The notes under the pieces are model-generated. The model was not told the DNA's origin and did not search any database. It saw only the letters and a program-made list of their open reading frames with translations. Shown piece after piece: positions 48,677 through 60,632 of a stretch of DNA of 64,000 nt; positions within the stretch are counted from its first letter, which is position 1; each line of letters opens with the position of its first letter. The translations under genes were made by a program, and so were the position numbers. This stretch comes from Eriocheir sinensis (taxonomy: Eukaryota; Arthropoda; Malacostraca; Decapoda; Varunidae), in contig NW_026111183.1 in NCBI RefSeq assembly GCF_024679095.1, forward strand, positions 375,596 through 439,595, in the 5' to 3' direction.

Positions 48677-49395
48677 GAAACATGGAAACAGGGAATAGCA
48701 GGCAGCAGAAAGCCTGTTGGCTCATTAGTAGGCTGCCTGCTTTCAGTGATTTAATCAATCCGTTTGCCATAGGAGTGGCTTCCAGGGAAGGATTAAAGCA
48801 CTTGTGTACCTACTCTTGGATACGTTCAGTTCACTCCCGATGCAGCAAAGTGCCGATCAATGCGTTTCTTGAAGGAGTTGATGGTCTCTGCGCTAACCAC
48901 TTCTGCAGGAAGGCTGTTCCAGTGGCGAATAACTCTATTCGAGAAATAACTCCTGCTGATGTCGGCATTGTATCGCTTTGCTTGAATTGTTTTCCGTTGT
49001 TTCTTGTCCTCAGGTTAGTTTGTAGCGTGAAGAGTTTGGAGTGATCAACGTTGCTGAGCTTGTTCAGGTACTTAAAGACTTGTATCATGTCTCCCCGCAG
49101 TCGTCTCTTTTCCAACGTGAAGAGGTTAAGTCGCTCGAGTCGCTCTTCATAGGGCTTTGTCCTCAGTGATGGTATCATCTTCGTGGCGCGGCGCTGTACT
49201 CACAAGTAATTCAATATCTTTCCTGTAATTTGGAGACCAGAAATGCACGTCGTATTCCAGGTGGGGTCTTACCAGCGAATTATACAAGGATAACATAGCT
49301 CCCGGCGTCTTGTATTCGAAGTTCCTCGCTATGAACCCAAGCATTGTATTGGGTTTATTACAGGCGGACTTGCAGGGTTTTGTTTGTTTCAAGTC
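48677..49395 (-). pseudogene. LINE D copy 1, 3' part
   Basis: Minus strand: SDLKQTKPCKSACNKPNTML, LYNSLVRPHLEYDVHFWSPN and the [20 protein letters not shown] block, then a 3' UTR ending in tgtttccatgtttcc repeats. It is a CR1/L2-like LINE. It continues on the far side of LINE C copy 7 at 50281. Confidence 0.92.
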
Positions 49396-49399
49396 ACTT

Positions 49400-50276
49400 T
49401 TTTTTTTTTTTTTTTTTACAGCAAAGGAGACAGCTCAAGGGCACAAAAAAGTAAACATTAATAAAAAAAGCCCGCTACTCGCTGCTCCTAAAAAGAATCC
49501 AAAGAGGTGGCTGAAAGATAGGTCAGTTTCGGGAGGAGGTGTCCTGATACCCTCCTCTTGAAAGAGTTCAAGTCGTAGGCAGGAGGAAATACAGATGAAG
49601 GAAGATTGTTCCAGAGTTTACCAGCGTGAGGGATGAAAGAGTGAAGATGCTGGTTAACTCTTGCATAAGGGGTTTGGACAGTATAGGGATGAGCATGAGT
49701 AGAAAGTCGAGTGCAGCGGGGCTGGGAGGGAGGAGGCATGCAGTTAGCAAGTTCAGAAGAGCAGTCAGCGTGGAAATATCGATAGAAGATAGAAAGAGAG
49801 GCAACATTGCGGCGGAATTTAAGAGGTAGAAGACTATCAGTATGAGGAGGAGAGCTGATGAGACGAAGAGCCTTTGCCTCCACTCTGTCCAGAAGAGCTG
49901 TGGAGGGAGCCCCCACACATGAGATGCATACTCCATACGAGGGCGGACAAGGCCCCTGTATATGGACAGCAACTGTGCAGGGGAGAAGAACTGGCGGAGA
50001 CGGTACAGAACGCCCAGCCTCGAGGAAGCTGATTTAGTAAGAGATGAGATATGAAGTTTCCAGTTGAGATTTTGAGTTAAGGATAGACCGAGGATGTTTA
50101 GTGTTGAGGAAGGTGATAGCTGGGTGTTGTCAAAGAATAGGGGATAGTTGTTTGGAAGATTGTGTCGAGTGGATAGGTGGAGAAACTGTGTTTTTGAGGC
50201 GTTGAAGGACACCAGGTTCTTCTTGCCCCAATCGGAAATAATAGTAAGGTCTGAGGCTAAGCGTTCTGCAGCCTCC
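49400..50276 (-). mobile_element. LINE C copy 7, nested in LINE D
   Basis: 5'-truncated LINE C from the LEAAERLASDLTII region to the poly(A) tail (20 T at 49400-49418 on the plus strand). Frames: MSFNASKTQFLHLSTRHNLP, SSTLNILGLSLTQNLNWKLH, then the C-terminal domain in shifted frames. It interrupts LINE D between GVTIS and SDLK. Confidence 0.93.
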
Positions 50277-50280
50277 AGGT

Positions 50281-51775
50281 GGGCTGATGGTGACCCCGAA
50301 GTCTCTTTCCTTTTGCACTATATGTAGTGGTTCGCCACCCATGTGGTATGTGTGGTTGCTGTTTCTGGATCCGATATGCATTACTTTACATTTGGTAATG
50401 TAGAAGGACATCTGCCATTTTTCTGACCCCCGAGTGATCTGGTCCAGGTCCCTCTGGATAATTTCGCAGTCTGCCGTCGTGAGGGCCTTCCCACCCACCT
50501 TTGTGTCGTTGGCAAATTTTGAGAGATTGGATTTTAATCCTAGTTCTAGGTCGTTGATATATATGATGAAGAGTATGGGTCCCAGCACTGACCCCTGTGG
50601 CACTCCACTTGTGACCGGAAGCCACTCGGAGGCCTGTCCGTTGAGTACAATTCGTTGTTTTCTTCCAGTGAGCTAGTGTTTGATCCACGCTGTCAGATTG
50701 TCGACTAACCCCGCCGACTTAAGTTCCTTGAGGAGTCTTTCGTGTGGCGCTTTGTCAGAGGCTTTCTGATAGTCTAGATATATAACATCACTGGGGATAT
50801 GATTATCCCAGTTTTCATAGATAGCTTGGAAGAACTCCAATAAATTGGTTAAGCATGAGCTCTTATTCTTGAAACCGTGCTGAGCATCGGAAATAATGTT
50901 GTTTGTAACGAGTTTGTCTCTGATGATCTTCTCGAGAATTTTTCCCGCCACTGAGGTCAAGCTGATTGGTCTGTAGTTTAGAGCCACGCTTTTGTCTCCC
51001 TTTTTGTAGATCGGTGTTACGTTCGTTTGTTTCCAGTCTTTTGGGACTTTGTTTTGTTGTAGTGACAGATTGTAGATGGCGGTGAGTGGCTCGAGGATTT
51101 GCTGCTTGAATTCCTTGAGCAGCCTGGGCGACAAGTCGTCGGGTCCGGTGGACTTGTTTGTCTCGAGGTTGTGCCAATTTCTAGGGGTGTGATTCCCACC
51201 GGCGGGGTAGGGCTCTCGGGTACGGACTGGGTGTTCTCGACCGTGAACACAGACGCGAAGTTTTTGTTTAGGATCTCGACTATTTGTTTGCTGTCCTGTG
51301 TTAGTACGTCACTTTCATCTTTTAGGGGACCGATATTGCTTTTTGTCTTCTTTTTGGTTCTTATATAAGTGAAGAACTTTTTCGGGTTGGACTTGGCTTC
51401 GCGTGCAATTTGCTTTTCATAGTCGCGTTTACGCTGGCGAATGAGATTTCTGCAAGCTCTAAGGCTTTGATGGTACTGTTCGCGTGCCTCGTCAGTGGTG
51501 TTTTCCTTTGGCAAGTTGTATTTTCTCTTCTTTAATTAATCGCCCGTCGAACTTGGGTAGTCATCCATGGTGGGCTTATGGCATTATTTGTTCTCCTAGT
51601 CTTCATGGGAACAGTTGTTCTCTCTACCTCCAGGAGTTTGTTCTTGAAGCCGTTCCAGCGCCGCCCAAAGGAGTGAGGTTCATGGGCTCCCAAGTTGTCT
51701 GGGTTAGCAGCTCACGAGCGAGATTAAAATTGGCTCTTTTGTAGTTTGGAATCTTGGACGTGTTTTCGGTGAGTT
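50281..51775 (-). pseudogene. LINE D copy 1, 5' part
   Basis: Frames over 51017-51514 (REAKSNPKKFFTYIRTKKKT linker), 50673-51134 (WKQTNVTPIYKKGDKSVALN, NYRPISLTSVAGKILEKII, VIYLDYQKASDKAPHERLL) and 50130-50603 (PQGSVLGPILFIIYINDLEL, SKFANDTKVG). The catalytic box reads F-A-N-D instead of F-A-D-D, so the first catalytic Asp is lost. Frameshifts separate the segments. No endonuclease remains. Confidence 0.92.
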
Positions 51776-51778
51776 AGG

Positions 51779-52433
51779 AGGAAACATGGAAACATGGAAA
51801 TGCAGGCAACAGAAAGCCTATTGGCTCATTACGAGGTTGCCCGCTTTGGTGATTTAATCTGCTCGACAGCCACTTGGGGCCTGGGGAGCAGAAGAAAGCA
51901 CCTCGACATTGAGGAGCAGATGAAAAGCACCTCGATATTGAAGAGCAGATGAAAGCACCTCAATATTCAGTTCACTCCTGACGCAGCGAAGTGACGGTCG
52001 ATTCTATATTTGAAGTTGATGGTATTCGCATTTACTACTTCTGAAGGAAGATTGTTCCAGTGACGAATGACTCGGTTTGAAAAGAAACTCCTTCCGATGT
52101 CTGTGTTACATCGACTCGACTGAATGGGTAAGCCGTTTTTTCTATTCTTAGGTTGGTTTGCAGTTCAAAGAATTTGGAGTAATCGACGTTATTGAAGTTT
52201 TTCAGTTATGTACTTGAAGACTTGAATCGTATCCCCTCGCAGGCGTCTTTTCTCCAATGTAAAGAGATTAAGTCGCTTGATTCGTTCCTCGTATGGTTGA
52301 GCCTTTAAGGTTGGAATCATCTTTGTGGCGCGTCGTTGAAGCCTTTCCAATAAATCGATGTCCTTTCTGCAATTAGGCGACCAGAACTGTACTGCATACT
52401 CGAGGTGCGGTCTTACCATGGAATTATACAAGG
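51779..52433 (-). pseudogene. LINE D copy 2, 3' fragment
   Basis: Minus strand: [40 protein letters not shown] and [20 protein letters not shown], then the 3' UTR with the ccatgtttccatgtttcc end. It lies directly upstream of copy 1 in the same orientation. Its 5' end is the GGA microsatellite at 52434. Confidence 0.92.
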
Positions 52434-52520
52434 AGGAGGAGGAGGAGGAGGAGGAGGAGGAGGAGGAGGAGGAGGAGAAGCAGTAGTAGTAGTAGTAGTA
52501 GTAGTAGCAGTAGTAATAGT
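52434..52520. repeat. GGA and GTA microsatellites
   Basis: GGA 52434-52476 followed by GTA/GCA units to about 52530. 52530-52925 is AT-rich with no recognisable feature. Confidence 0.95.
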
Positions 52521-55500
52521 AGTAGTGGTAGTAGTTCCGTTCTAAGTCATGAAACTCATTTTTGTACTACATTTTCATAGGTTTTTCTCTAGTAATATAA
52601 TTGATTTTCTATAGCTAGTTATTTTTAGTCAATTTTTAGGTTTCACCAAAATCAGGCAACTCTAATTTTCCATGTTTATTTTTCTTTTATCAAGTAATGG
52701 GATTAGTTTTTCTCTATACCGGCTTATTTCGCTGTTTCTTTTTGTTTTGTTTTGTTTTCCTGCGCGATGCAACTCCAGTTTTTAATACATTTTCTTTTTC
52801 ACAACATTTTCTTTTCTTTTCTTTCCTCGAGGAAGATAATTAATTTTCAATACCGGGTTACTTGCATTATTTCTCATTCCCACATATTATTTAACTGTTC
52901 TCATCCTATTTTGTCTTTATTTCTTAATATACATAAGAACATAAGAACGTAAGGAGTCTGCAAGAGGACGGTTGGCCTATACAAGGCAGCTCCTGTACAC
53001 TCAACCCCACCCTACCTCACCATCCATGGCTTTATCTAACCTCTTCATGAATGTATCTACGGTATTGGCACCCACAACATGGCCCCCAAGCCTGTTCCAT
53101 TCGTCCACCACTCTATTGGTGAACCAATTCTTGCCTATGTCTTTATTAAACCTGAATTTGTCTAACTTGAAACCATTGCTACGCGTCCTACCTTGCTCTT
53201 TTACAATCAAAATCTTATTGACATCCCCTTTATTAAAGCCCTTCATCCATTTATAGACCTCGATCATTTCTCCTCGCAACCTTCGCCTTTCTAGCGAGTG
53301 TAGATTTAACTGCTTCAGCCTGTCTTCATAAGACAAGTTTCTCACCCCCTGAATCATCTTTGTCATCCTCCTCTGTTCAGATTCTAAAATCTTGATATCC
53401 TTTCTATAGTAGGGGGACCAGAACTGAACTGCATAATCGAGATGAGGTCTAACTAGTGCTAAGTAAAGTTTAAGTATGACTTCAGCGCTCCTATTGCTTA
53501 CGCTCCTTGAGATGAAACCATGTAGTCTAAGTACTCTGTTTACCCGATTTTTAGCCTGAATGCATTGAGCCCTAGGACGGAGGTCAGCGCTCACTAGGAC
53601 TCCTAAGTCTCTCTCACGCCCAGACCTACTTAGAGGAGTGCCATTTAAGGAGTAATTGTGTGAGGGGTTATTCCTACCTACACTCAGAATGCTACACTTC
53701 CTGACATTGAATTCCATCTGCCACTTCCCCGCCCAATCATATAGTCTGTCAAGCTCATCCTGGAGAACGCTAGCGTCCCTGTCTGATTGGACTACTCTAC
53801 CGATCTTGGTATCATCTGCGAACTTACTGACATCACTACTAACTCTTGTGTCCAAGTCATTGATGTAAATAATAAAGAGCAGAGGACCCAGCACCGACCC
53901 TTGTGGGACGCCACTCGTAACACTGCCCCATTCAGATTTTTTACCATTGATTTGCACTCTCTGCTTCCTACCATTAAGGCACGCCCTGATCCAGTTCAAA
54001 ACTTTCCCATCTATGCCGTGAGCCTGTAATTTTAGCAATAGCCGGTGATGGGGAACTTTGTCGAACGCTTTACTGAAATCTAAATACAATGTGTCATAGT
54101 TTTCATCTTGGCAACCGCTTCGATTACTTTAGTGTAGAAGGACAACAGGTTAGTAAAGCAAGACCAACCCTTTGCGAATCCATGCTGTGAATCATGAATT
54201 AAACTATGCTTTTCTAGATAGTCCCGTATGCTCCTGGCTATAAATGACTCCATCATCTTTCCTACAACTGATGTTAAGCTAATTGGGCGATAATTTGAGG
54301 TGGCTTACTTGTATACCTTTTTGAAAATCGGCGTCACATTAGCTACTTTCCATTGATTGGGCACATACCTAGAATTTACCGACATCTTAAAGATATCGGT
54401 AAGCGGGCCACTGAGGACCTCCTTGCACTCTTTCAGCACCCTTGGGAATACTTCGTCTGGGCCCGGCGATTTGTTTTTCTTCAACCTACCAATCTCATCC
54501 TGGACTACTTGCCTAGTGATGATCACATCCCTCAACTTGTCGTTCCCTTAGCCCTCATATACCTGAACTCTCTCCGGAATGGTTGTTAGATTTACCTGCG
54601 TGAAAACTGAGAGGAAATAGTCATTCATCATTTGGCTCATATCTTCTCCATTCTCGACGAGGTCACTTGTGTTTGTTTTCAACGGTCTAATTTTGTCCCT
54701 TGTTTTCGTTCTGTACAATTTGAAGAAGCCCTTGGGATCGCTCTTGGCCTCGTTGGTTACCCTAATTTCATAACTTCTTTTTGCTAGGCGGGAGTTCCTC
54801 TTCACCAACCTGGTTAGCTCAACATACCTACCCCTGAGGTGGGTCTCTCCGTTCTTTATTTTCTTATAAATTCCTCTCTTTAAACCTATCTCATGCTTGA
54901 GTCTGCGGGTCATCCATTTGGGGTTGTTATTTTCCTTCCTACGTGCTTGGTAAGGGATATGCTATCTCTGACCCTCTGCAATTACTCTAACTAAATTATT
55001 GTAGGTCATTTCTACATGACTCCCCTGTCTTTCCGGCTCCAGCCCTGAGATCTGGCCCTCATCCAGCCCTAAGGTTCCCCAATTTACCTCCTCAAGGTGT
55101 CTTCTAAACCCCTCATAATCAGCTTTTCTAAAGTCAGGCACCAACACAGGGTTGAGTTCATGGGTCACCGCCCAGTCTAATTTAAACCTAATTTCCTTGT
55201 GATCACTGCCACCTAATTCTCGCCCAACATCTAGCTCACTGATTATATTCTCGTTGTTAGTCAGGACTAAGTCTAAAATGTTATTTCCTATGGTGGGCTC
55301 ATTTACTGCCTGATTGAGAAAATTATCATGTATTATTTTCAGAAAATCCTCAGATTCTAGACCACCCACCACGCCTTCCTAATCTATATTCCTATAGTTA
55401 AAATCCCCCATTATGCAGAAATTTTTGCTCCTGCTCTCCCTGCCTACCTCTTGCAGTAATATATCAGTGTCCTGCCTGCTAAGGTTGGGTGGCCAGTAAA

Positions 55501-55683
55501 GAACAACTAGAATTAATTTGTCTTTCCCTTTGTGGACGTCCACCCAAACTGATTCTGAGTCGCCATTTGTTTGAACAGAGCTGTTAGCGGAATATTTAGG
55601 TGTGTCTTTAACATAAAGTGTAAACCCCCTCCCCTTCTTCCCTTTCTATCTTTGTGAAACATCTGATAACCATCTATTTTATA

Positions 55684-56034
55684 GGCGGTGGCTGAACAGA
55701 TAGCGAGACGGCCCCGCGTTCAGGAGGAGGTTCAATCCCCGACCGGTGCCACCAAGCTGGGATTTTTCAGCCGCCGCCGAGTGGCTTAAAACTATCCACA
55801 TGCTGTCCAGAAGACCACCTATCAACCCAGACTCTAGATTCTAGGATTAAAGATGAGCTCCGGGAGGGCAGCATGAGCCAATGCAAGATGGCGCCACTAT
55901 AAACATTCGACTGCGCCAGAACGGGCTGGGCCGACCATCAGAACCCACCGAGAAGAAGCCTTGGACCGACCATCAGGATCCACCGGGAAGAAGCCTGCCG
56001 GCGCAATAGGCCAAGACGTTAAAAAAAAAAAAAA
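55684..56034 (+). mobile_element. Full-length tRNA-derived SINE
   Basis: The head resembles a tRNA with RNA polymerase III boxes: A box tggctgaacag at 55689 and B box ggttcaatccc at 55729-55739. A tRNA-unrelated body follows (gatggcgccactataaac, two gaccatca units) and a 14-base A tail (56021-56034). It is inserted in the endonuclease region of LINE E copy 2. It is not a functional tRNA gene because no cloverleaf closes around the boxes. Confidence 0.9.
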
Positions 56035-56266
56035 TCCGACATGAAGTTTTTGTTTGCAGTATCCACCCATGTTTCCGTGATAGCTATAATGTCGAGTTTC
56101 TCGACACATGCTTTCCCCCTCAGTAGATCTATCTTGTTCCTGAGACTCCTACTGTTGGTGTAATAAGCCGTTCGCCCGTCCTTTCTTACATCCTTTCGAT
56201 CACCCCTGCGCCCCCTAGTCCCAGTCTGCGATACATAGCCACTGATGACAGGCCCTCCCCCCTCGC

Positions 56267-56783
56267 CTACTCTAAAAAATCCTGTAGGGTGCTAAGTGAT
56301 CGCTCGAGGGAGTCTGTGAGAACCTTCACCCCCTGAAGCGACAGGTGCACTCCATCCTTGGCATACAAGGTGCCTTTATCGTAGAAGAGGTCCCAATTAT
56401 CCAGGAAAAGCCAACCATTTCGCTTACAGTGGGCCGCCAGCATGCTGTTTACTGCTAAGGCTCTGGAAAGCCATCCCTCACCCACCCCCTCCTCGGCAAA
56501 ACACCACGAACGGCTGGCACCCCCCCCTCCCCCCGAAGTCTCTCACTTTGGCGAACGATTCCCTAAAGCGCCGAAATATCTCTTCGCTACCCACTCTACC
56601 AATGTCATTACCCCCGAAACTGCAGAAGACGATAGGCTGTGTCCCCTCCCCTGCTAAAATTTCCTCCATTCTGTCAGAGACGTGCTGGATGCCCGCCCCG
56701 GGAAAGCACACTCGTAGCCTATTTTCCTTATCCCTTGAACAAAAGTACCTGTCAATGAACCTGACTTGAGAGTCCCCAACCAC
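56267..56783 (-). pseudogene. LINE E ORF1 with SGNH/GDSL esterase domain
   Basis: Two overlapping frames form one domain: VVGDSQVRFIDRYF (block I, Gly-Asp-Ser), FCSFGGNDIGRVG (block III, Gly-Gly-Asn-Asp) and KDGVHLSLQGVKVL (block V, Asp-x-x-His). This is the catalytic set of SGNH hydrolases known from CR1/L2-type ORF1 proteins. A frameshift in a G run at about 56480 separates block III from block V. The N-terminus is lost at the GGA microsatellite. Confidence 0.85.
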
Positions 56784-56834
56784 CAGGACTCTACTCTTAG
56801 AAACTGTCAGTAGACGGAACGGAAGCCGCTACAG

Positions 56835-56991
56835 GTGGAGATGGAGCGGCGGAAGAGGAGGAGGAGGAAGGGGAGGAGGAGGAGGAGGAGGAGGAGGAGG
56901 AGGAGGAGGAGGAGGAGGAGGAGGAGGAGGAGGAGGAGGAGGAGGAGGAAGGGGAGGAGGAGAAGGAGGAGGAGGAGGAGGAGGAGGAACA
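56835..56991. repeat. GGA microsatellite
   Basis: About 155 bases of GGA with few changes, at the truncated 5' edge of LINE E copy 2. Confidence 0.97.
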
Positions 56992-57225
56992 CAAAGAAAC
57001 ACAAAGGAAGAACAAACAACAGCAGACCTGCTGGTCCTTACGAGACTGTTTGTGACAAGCTACACTATCTAATCAAAGGTGGAAGATGAAGGACAGCAAA
57101 AGAGAAGGCTCCTCCCCACTCCCCCATCCCTCCAGCCAAAGCTGGCAGGAAAGGAAAAAGACCCATGCAGCATGGAAAAACTGCATGGAAATTATGTAGG
57201 AAAGAGGAAAGAACTACCATTACTA
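56992..57225 (+). repeat. Dispersed repeat, copy 2
   Basis: Second copy of the 41604-41830 repeat, again directly after a GGA tract. Confidence 0.85.
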
Positions 57226-57239
57226 CTACCACTAACCGG

Positions 57240-58852
57240 GCGATAAAAGCGGACAAGGACACCAGTATTCGAAAGAACTTAACGTTATTACGACAATGAG
57301 TAATATCTTAGTTGCTGGTTGGATTCAAAATACTTGTCTAATCTATTCTTGAAGGCCGTAACTGTTTTACTATCAACGACATCACAGGGTAGAGAGTTCC
57401 AAACATTAACAACTCGATTGAAGAAGAAGTGTTTAGCCTCGTGCGACGAGAATCTTTTACCACTTATCTTCAAATTGTGATTTCTTCTTGCTCTATTTGA
57501 TCGATCAATTGTAAAGTAATCTTCCGCATTAATATCACTGAATCCTTTAAACATTTTAAACACTTCTCTTAGATCGCCTCGCATTCTTCGTTTTGATAGG
57601 CTGAATAAATTTACTTCTTTAAGCTTTTGTTCATATGACAAATTTCTCAACCTAGGAATCATCTTTGTTACTCTTCGTTGAACCCGTTCCAACTTTTCTA
57701 TGTCTTTTCTGTAGTAGGGAGACCAAAACTGTACACAGTACTCTAGACGGGGTCGAACGAACGAATTATACAGTTTTAATATTACTTTTTTCCGATTTAT
57801 TATCAAAGACTCGTCCGATGAAGCCAACCAATTTGTTTTCAGTTTTAACTACCTCTGAACAATGCTGACCAGGCTTTAAATCGCTTGATATAGTGATTCC
57901 AAAATCCTTTTATTTACTTACTGCAGAAAGTTGTTGGCCATTCATTACGTACCGAACGCGATTGTTATTTTTCCGATGTGCAACATTTTACATTTATCAA
58001 CGTTAAATTTCATTTGCCATTGATTGGCCCAACGTGCAAGTCGATCTAGATCTGATTGTAAAGCTTCTTCGTCGAGTGTCGCAGTTACTTTACTAGCAAT
58101 TTTTGTGTCATCAGCAAATTTTGATACTTTGCAAGTGAGCCCATCATCGATATCATTAACATAAATTAAGAAGAGCATGGGGCCAAGCACTGATCCTTGA
58201 GATACGCCGCTTCTGACATCGAGCCAGTTAGATGTAACACCGTTTGGAACTACTCTCTGTTTCCGCCCAGAGAGCCAGTCCACTAGCCAATTGTGAATGT
58301 TACCCGAGATACCGTGCGCCAGTAGTTTGCTGATCAATCGTTGGTGGGGGACCTTATCAAATGCCTTTTGAAAATCCAGATATATGATATCTACTGATCT
58401 GCTTTCATCAAACACCTCAAAAATATAATGAAAAAAATCAGGTAAGATAGTCAAACACGAACGTTTACTACGGCAGCCATGCTGCGAATTATTTATTATA
58501 TTATTTTCTTCGAAGAATTTCACCATATTGTCGCGAATGATAGTCTCCATTAACTTACAAACAATCGATGTCAGGCTAATTGGTCGATAGTTTCCTGGAT
58601 GAGACTTGTCTCCCTTTTTGAAAATTGGTGTGACATTTGCAAGTTTCCAATCCGACGGAACTTTTCCAGCTGTTAAAGATTTATTGAATATGATGGAGAG
58701 CGGTTTACAAATTTGATGTTTGATTTCTTTTAAGACCCTAGGGGTAATTTTGTCTGGACCAGGAGCTTTGCTTACTTTAATCTTTTCAATTGTGCGTAAA
58801 ATGTCACTTTTTACGATTAGCACTCCACTTAACATCTTTTCGGTCCTTCTAA
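57240..58852 (-). pseudogene. LINE F (CR1/L2-like), 5'-truncated
   Basis: Minus-strand frame 58835-57945: SKAPGPDKITPRVLKEIKHQ, WKLANVTPIFKKGDKSHPGN, NYRPISLTSIVCKLMETII, YLDFQKAFDKVPHQRLISK, SQGSVLGPMLFLIYVND, SKFADDTKIA. After a frameshift near 57900 the second frame (57827-57288) holds FWSPYYRKDIEKLERVQRRV and the C-terminal region. Catalytic residues are intact. The 5' side ends in a GGA-rich tract at 58860. Confidence 0.92.
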
Positions 58853-58859
58853 CCTCCTA

Positions 58860-59700
58860 GGAAGTAGGAGAGAAGGAAGGAGAGGAGGAGGAGGAGGAGG
58901 AAGAGGAGGAGGAGGAGGAGGAATGTGGAGGAGGAGGAGGAGGGGGAGGAGGAGGAGGACGTTGAAGGGAAAGATGGAGAAAAAGGAGGTGGCGGAGGAA
59001 GTGGTGGAGGAGGAGGAAGAGGAGGAGGAGGAGGAGGAGGAGGAGGAGGAGGAGGAGGAGAAGTAGGAGGAGGAGGAGGAGGAGGAAGAGGAGGAGGAGG
59101 AGGAGGAGGAGGAGGAAGAGGAGGAGGAAGAGGAAGAGGAGAAGGAGGGGAAGAAGGAGGAGGAGGGGAAGAAGAAGAAGGAGGAGGAGGACGAGGAGGA
59201 GGAGGACGTTGAAGGGAAAGATGGAGAAAAGGAGGGTGGGAGGTGGCGGAGGAAGTGGTGGAGGAGGAGGAGGAGGAGGAGGAGGAGGAGAGGAAGAAGG
59301 AGGGGGAGGGGAAGAAGGAGGGGGAGGAGGAGGAGGAGGAGGGGAAGAAGGAGGGGGAGGGGAAGAAGGAGGGGGAGGAGGAAGAGGAGGAGGAGGAGGA
59401 GGAGGAGGAGGAGGATGACGTTGAAGGGGAAGGTGGAGAGAAGGAGGTTGCTGAGGTGGTAGTGGAGGTGGCGGAGGAGGTGGCGGGAGAGGTTGGGGAG
59501 GAGGAGGAAGAGGGGGGAGGAGGAGGGGACTGGGGAGGAGGAGGGGACCTGGAGGGAGGCGGGGGTGGTAGCGGCTGTGTGGGGGTGGGGAGGGGAGGCG
59601 AGGGTGGAGGAGAGAGGAGAGAGAAGGCAGGGTGAGGCGGATGAGGGGGAAGAGGAGAAGGGAAGGGGGGAGGAACTGGTGGGGGAGGGCGAGGGAAGGG
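58860..59700. repeat. Long GGA-rich microsatellite array
   Basis: More than 800 bases of GGA with gaa, ggg and acg interruptions; aggacgttgaagggaaagatgg recurs at about 58957 and 59205, with gatgacgttgaaggggaagg at 59413, so there is a higher-order unit of about 210-250 bases. Long frames are low-complexity. Confidence 0.95.
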
Positions 59701-59719
59701 GCGAGGAGGGACTCCCGCG

Positions 59720-60060
59720 AGTGGAACACCTGCTACACTCTGTCGTCAGGAGACCCTCCCTCAAAATTTCAGTGTCCCGTGTCAGCGCATGAATGGCATC
59801 CTCGAGTTGTCTGATGTTCCTTCAATCCTCCTTTGCCTTCATGCAAAACCGATATGAATCGATTGCCCCTTTGCTCGTTTTAAAATACTGGGGTGCTCTC
59901 TCCTCGCGTGCGTCAGACTGTATGTATTCCACAACCCTTTTTAACATATATTTCTTAACCTACAGCTCTCCCTTTGAGGGCACTAACGGTGTGCGTATTT
60001 TGCAATGTCTATTCTCGGTTGAAAGGAGAAAGATGAAATGTTTGAGGCTAAATATTCATC
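59720..60060. other. Unassigned
   Basis: No recognisable gene or repeat family. Short frames only. Confidence 0.5.
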
Positions 60061-60074
60061 GTCTTTTCGTATAA

Positions 60075-60180
60075 CTACTACTAATATTACTACTACTACT
60101 ACTACTACTACAACTACTACTACCAAAAGTACCACCACAATAACCACCACCACCACCACTGCCACCACTACCACTAATAT
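60075..60180. repeat. (ACT)n and (CAC)n microsatellite
   Basis: tactactac runs followed by accaccacc runs. Confidence 0.95.
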
Positions 60181-60434
60181 GCATACACAGTACGTCAGTT
60201 TCACAGAAACCTTCTCTTCTAATCTTTATTTCAAGTTACTCGTGTCTGAGAACCGCCGAGTCGCTTACTCTTCACCTATAGATACGCTTCATATCAAGGC
60301 TCCGAGGCCGCTTCGAGATACCCTCATCACCAAAACACAAGATCCGAAAAGGAATGAGACGGAAAACCAGACACGTACGAGTCAGTTGTCTGTTTTCTAT
60401 ATTGCATTAGAATATTATATTTGAAAATACATGT

Positions 60435-60437
<3 letters not shown>

Positions 60438-60509
<72 letters not shown>

Positions 60510-60574
60510 TCTCTTCAAAAAGCTCCTCAGATTCTTTAAAAGCTTTGTGCGTGCGCGCGCGTATTTTTTTTTTT

Positions 60575-60632
<58 letters not shown>
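60438..60632. repeat. (AG)n and (GT)n microsatellites
   Basis: Pure AG at 60438-60508 and pure GT at 60576-60632. Confidence 0.97.

Larger units (their letters stand above)
52927..56820 (-). mobile_element. LINE E copy 2 (CR1/L2-like), nearly full length
   Basis: Minus-strand order: ORF1 with SGNH-esterase domain (56783-56267); endonuclease with IIAITETWVDTA (about 56100), then after a SINE, CIMGDFNYRNID (about 55390) and GGSDHKEIRFKLDW (about 55200); linker (54913-54548); RT with KKNKSPGPDEVFPRVLKE, WKVANVTPIFKK, YLDFSKAFDKVPHHRLLLK, SGVPQGSVLGPLLFIIYIND, SKFADDTKIG; C-terminal region to 53001; 3' UTR ending in ATGTTCTT repeats. Stops and frameshifts at about 55378, 54305 and 54100 inactivate it. 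Confidence 0.93.

Noticed and set aside
55684..55760. tRNA gene
   Set aside because: A and B boxes are present but no acceptor stem closes, and the sequence continues into a SINE body with an A tail.
58860..59700. Long Gly/Glu-rich and Leu/Pro/Ser-rich frames
   Set aside because: They are translations of the GGA microsatellite in different frames, with no conserved residue pattern; likewise 22346-22940 and 56835-56991.
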